Below are positions 1-6,700 of a DNA stretch of 7,747 bases, one piece after another. A program made the translations under genes and the position numbers. The notes beneath the pieces were generated by a model. It ran no database searches, was not told the origin of the DNA, and saw nothing but the letters and a program-made list of their open reading frames with translations. Location of the stretch: positions 61,848 to 69,594 of the forward strand of contig PMXH01000512.1 in assembly GCA_003165855.1 (NCBI GenBank). The letters are read 5' to 3'. This stretch comes from Acidobacteriaceae bacterium (GTDB lineage: Bacteria; Acidobacteriota; Terriglobia; Terriglobales; Acidobacteriaceae). How positions within the stretch are numbered: the stretch's first letter is position 1; each line of letters begins with the position of its first letter.

Positions 1-19
1 GCTGCATCGGCGCTCAGTC

Positions 20-25
20 TATAAT
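20..25 (+). promoter_or_regulatory. Candidate -10 box (TATAAT) for the small exported protein gene
   Basis: A perfect TATAAT hexamer lies at 20-25, directly abutting the first possible ATG of the downstream reading frame (26). If it is a real sigma-70-type -10 box, transcription would start near 31-33, so the ATG at 26 could not be used and translation would begin at 32 (almost leaderless) or at 50. The matching -35 hexamer would fall at or before the left edge of the window, so it cannot be checked. Confidence 0.45.
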
Positions 26-49
26 ATGGGGATGTTCAGAAGCTTCGCT

Positions 50-373
50 ATGAAGAAAGCGCTACTGGCTTGCACCGTGCTCTGTATCAGCATTTTGATG
101 GTCCAGTTGGCCACGGCGGACGGGCAGCAGACTCTCTATGGATACATTACTTGTTCCAAGTGTGCGGCCAAGGGCGCAACCGAGAGCCACCGCGACTGCA
201 TGGAGAAGTGCCTGAAGAGCGGTTCGGGTGTTTTGCTGGTGACCGATGACGACCATCACCTGGTCCGTATCGAGAATCCGGACGCAGTCAGGGGACACCA
301 TGCCCACCGCGTTGCCCTTGACGGATACATGAACGGCGACGCTTTTCACGTGATCAGCGTGAGAATCCTCTAG
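50..373 (+). CDS. Small secreted Cys-rich protein (CxxC...CxxxC), function unknown
   Basis: This encodes a 107-residue exported protein of unknown function. The first 23 residues are a clear Sec signal peptide: MKK, a hydrophobic core, then a likely cut after ATA before DGQQ. The mature part has a CSKC motif (C35, C38), then H47 and DCMEKC (C50, C54), and a His-rich second half with HH pairs. The layout, a short Cys pattern followed by a small beta-rich segment ending in 'HVISVRIL', resembles small Cys/His proteins common in Acidobacteriota. I recall these by style and cannot name a domain. Four mature cysteines and several histidines could form disulfides or bind a metal; this is inference. 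In-frame ATGs also lie at 26 and 32. I chose 50 because a TATAAT box occupies 20-25 and because MKK gives a normal signal-peptide start, but no strong Shine-Dalgarno site decides it. The gene converges with the antiporter gene. Confidence 0.7.
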   Translation: MKKALLACTVLCISILMVQLATADGQQTLYGYITCSKCAAKGATESHRDCMEKCLKSGSGVLLVTDDDHHLVRIENPDAVRGHHAHRVALDGYMNGDAFHVISVRIL

Positions 374-417
374 GTAGAATCCTCTGTTCGGCGCTCACCA
401 TGCCGTGTGCCGTCGTA

Positions 418-455
418 AGCAACGGCGTTGCTGCGGAGCGATCTTCAGAACGCTC
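418..455. terminator. Weak hairpins in the convergent gap; possible shared terminator
   Basis: The 93-base gap between the two convergent genes holds a perfect inverted repeat AGCAAC-GGC-GTTGCT (418-432). A second repeat, GAGCG...CGCTC (436-440 with 451-455), can extend inward by two pairs across an A-A mismatch. Neither is followed by a U-tract on either strand, so intrinsic termination is only possible, not shown. Confidence 0.25.
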
Positions 456-466
456 AGCTTCCTGCC

Positions 467-1765
467 TTACGCGGAAGACCCGTTGACGGGCTTCATCCCT
501 AATTGAGCCAGAGTAACCGCTGCGGTCGTCGGCTCTTGTGCCGTGCCTCGGATGGGACAGACCAGTTCCAGCAGAGGAGTGGTCATGAAAGTTGTGACTA
601 AGGCCATCAGCACCATCATGGAAAACAGAGCTGGAGAGATTACCTTTACATCGAGGCCAATGTTCAGAATTACCAGTTCCATTAGCCCCCGCGTGTTCAT
701 CAAAATACCCAGCCCAGCGGCTTCCTTCAATTGCATTCCGGCCAGCCAGGAGGCAAGCATTGAGCCACCCAGTTTGCCCAGGGTAGCTACCAGAATAATC
801 AAGCCGCAATACAGCCACATCTCGCGGCCCACGAGCAGCCCGACGTTGGTGCGCAACCCGGTAGAGGCAAAAAAGAGCGGCAGCAGCATGGTCACTGTGA
901 TGGTCTCGAAGCGATCCAGGACGTAGCGCACGAAACGATTTTCCTTGGGCATGATCGCGCCCATCAGGAAAGCTCCGAACAGCAGGTGGATTCCCAAGGC
1001 CTCCGTGCACAGTGCCGAGGCCAGCACCACCAAAAGCATGAACGCCATCTGTCCTTCGTTTAATGCGCCGCGTTTGCGGTAGGTGTTTTCGAACCGGCGC
1101 AACTGACGACGCACGCCATAAATCATGACAACTGCGAACAGGACGATTCCGCCCAACGTCATCAAGATGGGGGTTGGACTCTTGGCCGCGCGAATCAGCG
1201 CCACGATGTAAGCCAAAATGCACCAGCCCGTGACGTCATCCACGGCGGCGCAAGCCAGGGCCAGAGTACCTAGCCGGCTCCCTGACGCATTCCGTTCCGT
1301 GAGGATGCGCGCCAGAACGGGGAATGCGGTGATGCTCATCGCAGCTCCCATAAAGAGCGCAAAATTCGTAAAGCTGACGCTGTTGTCGGACAACTTTGGG
1401 TATAGATACAGGGATAGGAACGAAGCCAACACAAACGGGGCTGTGATACTCACATGGCTGGTGAGTACTGCAGCATGGCCCTGGTCCTTCAGTTCGTTGG
1501 GATTAATGCCCAGGCCAACCAGGAACATGAAAATTACAACGCCCATCTGGCTCAAGGCACTCAAGAATCCAAGGCTGGACGGAGGAAACAGGTAGGCCGA
1601 AACGTGCGGAGCCAACCACCCCAGTAACGAAGGACCCAACAAGATGCCGGCAAACATCTCACCTACAACCCGTGGTTGGTGAAGCAGGCGAAACAGGCTG
1701 CCCACCATGCGGCATACAGCCAGAATCACGGCGATCTGCAGAACGAGGGTGAACATGTCCGGCAT
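467..1765 (-). CDS. CPA2-family cation:proton antiporter (CHX-like, membrane domain only)
   Basis: This is an inner-membrane monovalent cation/H+ exchanger of 432 residues, almost entirely hydrophobic helices. Family signs in order, numbered from the start used here: QPRVVGE at 30-36 with GILLGP just after; SITAFPVLARIL at 144-155; the ion-binding Asp pair in AAVDDVTGW (D176, D177); HLLFGAFLMGAIMPKE at 260-275; STGLRT at 301-306; GKLGG with K331; and LMNTRGLMELVILNIG at 355-370. The last motif and the Asp pair resemble plant CHX and bacterial NapA-type exchangers; the ion (Na+ or K+) cannot be told. The protein stops soon after the last helix, with no TrkA-N or universal stress domain. The start at 1765 is preferred over an in-frame ATG at 1837. 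It overlaps the upstream stop by one base (TAATG), and an AGGAG lies 12 bases upstream, whereas 1837 would give a 73-base overlap. The upstream partner is probably co-translated. Confidence 0.88.
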   Translation of the reverse strand: MPDMFTLVLQIAVILAVCRMVGSLFRLLHQPRVVGEMFAGILLGPSLLGWLAPHVSAYLFPPSSLGFLSALSQMGVVIFMFLVGLGINPNELKDQGHAAVLTSHVSITAPFVLASFLSLYLYPKLSDNSVSFTNFALFMGAAMSITAFPVLARILTERNASGSRLGTLALACAAVDDVTGWCILAYIVALIRAAKSPTPILMTLGGIVLFAVVMIYGVRRQLRRFENTYRKRGALNEGQMAFMLLVVLASALCTEALGIHLLFGAFLMGAIMPKENRFVRYVLDRFETITVTMLLPLFFASTGLRTNVGLLVGREMWLYCGLIILVATLGKLGGSMLASWLAGMQLKEAAGLGILMNTRGLMELVILNIGLDVKVISPALFSMMVLMALVTTFMTTPLLELVCPIRGTAQEPTTAAVTLAQLGMKPVNGSSA

Positions 1766-2277
1766 TAGTGTGCTCTGCTCCTGTCGGAACGAGTTTGTCG
1801 CACCGCCTGGTAGCTCATCGTTGAGCAGGTGGGACACTCGTTCACCGAGATCGTACCCTGCATTGATCGCGATTCTGCTTTGGCGGTGACCGTGGCTCTT
1901 AGCGCAAGCATCGTGTCACCTCCGCACCCGGGTTCGCTTGCCGATATGTCAGGCAACGGGATTGTGGCGTTCAGAGTCGTGCCGTCGATTACGCCCGAAC
2001 CAGCGGCCGGAGGCCCATTCTTCAAGCTCACCACCAGATATTTGCCAGATTGGGAGATGCTGACGAGCGAGTCTTGAAGAGATGCCAGCGATTTGCCGCA
2101 TCTGCCGGCGGGCAGGTTCGCACCGTCCGCGCCAAATTTCCAGACGCCATCCACTGAGATCGGTGCGACTAGTCCGCGGCCAGACCTCAGGACGCCCGCC
2201 AGCCCCAACAAGGGTAAGGCCACGAGAAGAACGTAAGCAATTACAAAGTTCCTGTTTGCGGAAGAAAAGATTCCCAT
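1765..2277 (-). CDS. Membrane-anchored small exported protein coupled to the antiporter
   Basis: This encodes a 170-residue protein with one N-terminal hydrophobic segment (residues 11-30), so it is probably anchored in the inner membrane or exported. The rest is beta-strand-like and soluble: VDGVWKF near 42-48, ISQSGKYLVVSL at 74-85, GVIDGTTLNATIP at 95-107, then LRATV and MQGTISVNE. This alternation of short strands and glycine turns suggests a small barrel of lipocalin-like type, which is inference. It has four cysteines outside the membrane segment (C60, C118, and the C148/C151 pair in ECPTC), consistent with disulfides in the periplasm. Its stop codon shares one base with the antiporter start, so the two are very likely translated together and may work together as an external subunit or sensor. 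I have a recollection, not checkable here, of similar domains next to antiporters in Acidobacteriota. No strong ribosome site precedes the ATG. Confidence 0.72.
   Translation of the reverse strand: MGIFSSANRNFVIAYVLLVALPLLGLAGVLRSGRGLVAPISVDGVWKFGADGANLPAGRCGKSLASLQDSLVSISQSGKYLVVSLKNGPPAAGSGVIDGTTLNATIPLPDISASEPGCGGDTMLALRATVTAKAESRSMQGTISVNECPTCSTMSYQAVRQTRSDRSRAH
1778..1782 (-). promoter_or_regulatory. Ribosome binding site of the antiporter gene, inside the upstream gene
   Basis: On the minus strand AGGAG lies 12 bases before the ATG at 1765, within the last codons of the upstream gene. The spacing is slightly long, but together with the TAATG overlap it supports starting the antiporter at 1765 and re-initiation by ribosomes that have just finished the upstream gene. 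Confidence 0.4.
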
Positions 2278-2285
2278 GGTTTTGG

Positions 2286-2291
2286 ATATTA
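2286..2291 (-). promoter_or_regulatory. Possible -10 box placing the transcript start at the ATG
   Basis: On the minus strand TAATAT lies eight bases before the ATG at 2277. If used as a -10 box it would start the transcript at or next to the start codon, giving a leaderless message, which would fit the missing Shine-Dalgarno site. No good -35 hexamer is seen at 16-18 bases upstream, so this is weak. Confidence 0.22.
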
Positions 2292-2376
2292 CTGCCTGAG
2301 CTAGGAGACTTGGAGACTCCCACGCAACCCAAGCGGTCTTTCTTCAGCCTTCCAAACAAATAAGAAAATAGCTTCG

Positions 2377-2396
2377 GCCCAACCGTGCAACTGGGC
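2377..2396 (-). terminator. Weak hairpin downstream of lhgO
   Basis: GCCCA and TGGGC pair across a 10-base loop about 105 bases past the lhgO stop. On the minus strand a loosely T-rich stretch follows a few bases later (TATTTTCTTATTT). The stem is short and the U-tract is not adjacent, so this is only a candidate terminator. Confidence 0.2.
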
Positions 2397-2502
2397 TTCA
2401 AAAAAGGGGGGGTGACGCAGGCCTAGTCGATAAATATGCCCTGCTGAAATGCTCCTGTCTAGAGTCCTTTGACCCCAAAACGCTGCGTTGGCAAGTCCCG
2501 GT

Positions 2503-3717
2503 TTACGATGGCGCAAGCGCTTGTTCCATCGCGCTCACGATGAAGCGTCCGATCGGGATTGACGCCGTTGCGGCGGGCGAAGGAACGTTCAGGACGTGCA
2601 GCATCTTGCCGGACGGCACAAACTGGAAATCATCCACCAGAGCCCCATCGTGCCTAACAGCCTGGGCGCGAACTCCCGAGCCGCCGGGGACCAGGTCTTG
2701 CCCCACCACCTCGGGTACCAACCGCTGCAAGGCACGAACGAATTTAGGTTTGGAGAACGAACGGTGGAATTCGTCGAGTCCGCTCCGCCAATGCTTCGCG
2801 GCCATTCGCCAAAATCCGGGAAAGGCCAACGATGACGCTATGTCCGGCAGAGAAAAATCCCTGTGCCGGTATCCCTCGCGTTGCCACGCCAGAACTGCGT
2901 TAGGCCCGGCATCCACCCTTCCGCTTATCCGCCGCGTGAAGTGCACTCCCAGAAATGGAAACCGCGGATCGGGCACGGGATAAATGAGGGCTCGGACCAG
3001 GGATGCACGTTCGGGAGTGAGATCGTAGTACTCGCCGCGAAAGGGAACAATCATCACTTGCGGGTCGTCTCCCGCCATGCGGGCGATGCGGTCGCTGAAC
3101 AGGCCGGCGCAGTTGATCAGCGACTTCGCGGAGAATTCGCCCTGGTTCGTTTCGACGACGATCTCATCCGCGTGGCGTTTGAGGCCAATGACCCTATGCG
3201 AGGTGAGAACGGTTCCACCTCGCGCACCAATGATCTCTGCATATTTATCGCAAACGGCCGCGTAGTCGGTGATTCCCGTGGACGGCACCACCAGCGCCCG
3301 TAAGCCGCTGGCGTGGGGTTCGATCTCGTGTAACTCGCTCGGGCCGATGAGGCGAAGTCCGGTCAGTCCATTGGCCTCGCCACGTCGCCGCAATTCTTCC
3401 AGGCCGGGAAATTCCTCCGCGTGCGTGGCCACAATCACTTTGCCGCAAATCTGATGAGCGATGCCGTGTTCCCGGCAAAACTCAATCATGGCCGCCGCGC
3501 CGGTTACGCACAGTTTCGCCTTCAGCGATCCCGGTTTGTAATAGACGCCGGAATGAATGACGCCGCTGTTGTGGCCGCTCTGATGCCGGCCCACGCGGTC
3601 TTCTTTCTCCAGCAACAGCAGGCGAAGGCGCGGAAATCGTCGAGTGATTTCCAGCGCGACGGCGAGGCCGACAATGCCTCCACCAACGATAACGACGTCA
3701 TACGCTGAATCAGGCAT
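2503..3717 (-). CDS. lhgO: L-2-hydroxyglutarate oxidase (FAD-dependent, LhgO type)
   Basis: This FAD enzyme of 404 residues oxidises L-2-hydroxyglutarate to 2-oxoglutarate; in E. coli LhgO passes the electrons to the membrane quinone pool. The N-terminal dinucleotide-binding motif is VVIVGGGIVGLAVA (8-21) with an acidic strand end at LLLLEKE (33-39). The family signature HNSGVIHSGVYYKPGSLKAK follows at 49-68. The substrate half contains PFRGEYYDL (225-233) and PFLGVHFTRRISGRVDAGPN (254-273). The C-terminal FAD contacts fit SGVRAQ (347-352) and NVPSPAATASIPIG (377-390). Length matches the family (about 400-420). The open frame extends upstream to 4032, but the family N-terminus and the glycine motif start right at the ATG at 3717, and the extra part is unlike any protein and overlaps the neighbouring gene. 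The gene starts 44 bases after the giant surface-protein gene on the same strand, so it may be co-transcribed. No strong Shine-Dalgarno site is visible. Confidence 0.88.
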   Translation of the reverse strand: MPDSAYDVVIVGGGIVGLAVALEITRRFPRLRLLLLEKEDRVGRHQSGHNSGVIHSGVYYKPGSLKAKLCVTGAAAMIEFCREHGIAHQICGKVIVATHAEEFPGLEELRRRGEANGLTGLRLIGPSELHEIEPHASGLRALVVPSTGITDYAAVCDKYAEIIGARGGTVLTSHRVIGLKRHADEIVVETNQGEFSAKSLINCAGLFSDRIARMAGDDPQVMIVPFRGEYYDLTPERASLVRALIYPVPDPRFPFLGVHFTRRISGRVDAGPNAVLAWQREGYRHRDFSLPDIASSLAFPGFWRMAAKHWRSGLDEFHRSFSKPKFVRALQRLVPEVVGQDLVPGGSGVRAQAVRHDGALVDDFQFVPSGKMLHVLNVPSPAATASIPIGRFIVSAMEQALAPS

Positions 3718-3761
3718 CCGATGATCATATCGCGACTTTCCGTTGTTCCTGCTATTCCCAA

Positions 3762-6700
3762 TCAGTTCACGATCAAGGTTACCGAGGAAGGTGCTTGATG
3801 GCTGAGCGTGCCCGACGTCCCGGTCACCGTGATTGTGTAGGTGCCGGGTTGTGTGCCTTGGCCCAGTCCACCTCCACCACCGCCGCCTCCATTGCTCCCT
3901 CCTCCGCCACACGAAGGAAGCAGCAACGCCAGTAAGAACAATCCGAGCAGGGAGGCTGGCGGCGCATGTTTTGCGCGCTTTCCACCTCGTACTCTGCTTC
4001 CTAATAGTGCAAGCCCGGGTAGCGCCAGCCATAAGGCGTAGAAGATTACAGCCCGTCCGCTACCCTGCGGAAAAAGACTCGCCGCGTTCGATGTGGTGGT
4101 AATCTGCATCACAACCGCAGCCGAGTTGCCGCCCGGAGATACTGGATTGGGCGTGAAACTGCACAACGAGACCACGGGACCGCCGGAACACGACAAATTC
4201 ACGGCATTGGCGAACGACGCGCCGACCGGCAGCACGCTGAAGTTGTAACTCGCCGATTGTCCCGCTGTGATGGTCTGAGTGGCTGGCGTGAGCGCGCTGA
4301 GAGTGAAATCCTGATTCACCGTGAGAGCGATTGGCCAGGTGTGGCTGGGCGCGCCCGTGACGTCCTGCGTATTAATCTCGATGTTGTATGTGGCGGGAAT
4401 GGCATTATTCGGAATGTTGATGACGGCGGTCAAAGCCACGGCAGCCCCGCTGCCGATCGTGAGAGGGTTCGGCGGACTGAGCGTGCATTGCGTGCCCGAA
4501 AGCGCCGTAGCGTCGCAGGTGGCGTTGACCTGACCGCTGTAGAAGGTTGAAGGAGTGAGCGTAAGATTCGCCGTGACCTGTCCGCCGGGAGGAGCGGAAA
4601 GCGCTTGCGTGCCCGCGATCACGTAGTCGCCCACGTTGAACGGCACCTCAAGAGAATTTGTGATCGAACCGGACGTGCCCACGACGGCAATCTCATAGCT
4701 GCCGGCCAGAAAACTGGTTCCGTTGATCACCAGGGTGGCTGTGGCCGGGAAGAAGTTCACCGAAGCGGGGCTGATGCTGCAACTGTTGGCCCCGAAGGTT
4801 GCCGCGCAACTTAAGCTGACCGTCCCGGCGAAACCATCTTGTGAGGAGATCGTAATCGGGCCGCTGGTCCCAGTGCTTCCCGCTTTTACGTTAGGGAAAG
4901 CGCTCGCTTCGCTGAGGATGAAATCAGGGTTCGTCGTAACTGTAGCCGTGAACGAAGCGGTCGCCGGGCCCAGTCCCTGGCTGCTCAACGCCTGCAGGGT
5001 TACGGCGTAGTTGCCCGTCGGCGTAGCGGCAGGCACGGAAACCGTTGCGGTCATCGCGACCGGCGAACTCGATGTGGGATTCACTGTTGCCTGCGGCGTG
5101 AATGCGCAGGTCGCGCCCGCAATACTGGGGTTGAAGCTGCAGCTCAGGGTCACGCTTTGAGCGAATGATCCTTGAGCCGTAACTTGAAAACTCACCGGCG
5201 GAGAAGTTGCCCCGCGCGGTTCTATCACCGTGCTAGGCGAAGGCGCGGTCAATGCGAAGTTCACCACCTGCAAGGTGAGTGCCGTGAGGTGCGTCGTATT
5301 ATTCGGATCCGAGCCAACGCCTTGGACGTTGAAGTTGTAATTGCCGACGCTGCTGGCGCCAACGTTAAGCGAGAACGCCGCCCCGGCGGAAGTAGGCGTA
5401 AGGTTCCCGGGGCTGGGAGTGCATGGATTGGGAGGATTGGAGGAGCCTGCCGTGCAGCTCAACTCAACCGAATTGTTGTATCCGTTTACCGCCGTTACAG
5501 CGCCGTTGAAAGTGGCGGGGCTCCCGGCCAGGACGGTTAGCGGCGTGTTGGAAACTGCGATTTCGAAATCCGGCGTTGTGAGAAGGTTGAACTGCCACAC
5601 GCCGCGGCCATAAGTGGAAGCGCGCAACAGCTTCTGCCCGCCCGAGTTGAACAGCGCGAGCGCGGTCACGGCCACATTAGGCAAGAATCCAGTTGACCCT
5701 CCCAGTGGATTCGGAATCGGCCCTACCTCGACCCATGCGGCGCCAGACGTGGCGCTCTGGAACATGCCAACGTCAGTGCCCACATAAACGAGGTGCGCGC
5801 TGGGGTCGACGACCACCGCGTTCACCGGGGAATCCGGAAGAGCATTCACACCAGTCCCCGTGAAATCGATCCAGCTTGCCCCGGCGTTTGTGGTTTGCCA
5901 CACATGCCCTGGGCCGCCGGTGAAGCCCATCACGGTGACGTAGGCGGTGTTGCCGGTCGGGTCCGAGGCGTCGATAGCGACGCTCGAAATCGGGAACTGG
6001 TTGGCATTGATGCTAGTGCCACCTGAGCCGTTCAAGGTCACATTTGAGAAAGTGGAAGTCGTGCCGGAAACCGCCGTAGCGTTGGTTGTGACCCAAACAT
6101 TTCCGCCAACCGGCGGAGTCACGCTGCTGGGGCCGAGGCCGTCGGTGGAGGCATAAATCACTTGCGATCCATTTGCATTACTCGGCCCACCAGCGGCCAA
6201 AGCGCGAACCGTATTCACCTCAGTACCCGTGCAAGTGCCCGTGCCCAGCGTATCGAAATTGAGGCTCAATACCGTGAACGCCCCGCCCGATCGCGGCCCG
6301 CGCCACACCCGGCAAGTTCCTACCAGCAGCGCGGTGGTTGATTGCGGATCGAGAATATAAGGGAAGTAAAACGATCCGTCGTCTCCCCCGACACTGCTGC
6401 TGCTGCTGACTACGACATTGAAAAGGCTGTTGTCGCAGTTCACATCTGACGAACATTCTTGGATGTTTAGCGTGCCAGATCCGGTATCCGGGTTCGAAGC
6501 GAACCAGTTGTTGGTAGCGGGATCGATTGCGTTATATCCGCCATCGCCCCCCAGCACATTTCCCCTGCTTGAACTGGTTGTCGCCGTCGCGGTTGCCGGA
6601 GAACCGTTATCCTGCGTGCCTCCCAGAAGCGTGTTGGGATTCGTCGCATGTTGGCTGAAGCTGACGAATTGGGTCATCGAACCCAGGTTCTGATTGAGGT

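Larger units (their letters stand above)
2278..2502. other. Intergenic gap between lhgO and the antiporter pair
   Basis: These 225 bases hold no convincing gene. A 71-codon frame on the minus strand (2301-2516) overlaps the lhgO stop and has no recognisable product. The gap contains an A6G7 run (2400-2412), a direct repeat GGAGACT (2304-2310 and 2312-2318), a weak hairpin (2377-2396) and a possible -10 box for the antiporter pair (2286-2291). The size is enough for a terminator and a promoter, so the antiporter pair may be its own transcription unit. Confidence 0.5.

Noticed and set aside
354..1223. Long minus-strand frame of 289 codons inside the antiporter gene
   Set aside because: It is a shadow of the antiporter gene in another frame; its translation is rich in Arg, Gly and His with no family resemblance, while the overlapping frame is a clear exchanger.
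1766..1837. Earlier in-frame ATG for the antiporter at 1837
   Set aside because: It would add 24 polar residues and overlap the upstream gene by 73 bases, with no good ribosome site. The ATG at 1765 gives a TAATG overlap and an AGGAG upstream.
2400..2412. A6G7 run as a phase-variation switch
   Set aside because: It sits over 120 bases upstream of the nearest start and not between promoter elements I can identify; one run without comparison between strains is no evidence.
2301..2516. 71-codon minus-strand frame in the gap after lhgO
   Set aside because: It overlaps the lhgO stop, has no recognisable domain, signal peptide or ribosome site, and looks like chance.
3718..4032. N-terminal extension of the lhgO frame up to 4032
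   Set aside because: The extension is Arg/Trp-rich, overlaps the giant gene, and lies before the family N-terminus at 3717.
6394..6408. Five CTG triplets in a row within the giant gene
   Set aside because: It simply encodes a short serine run between propeller strands; too short to call a functional or unstable repeat.
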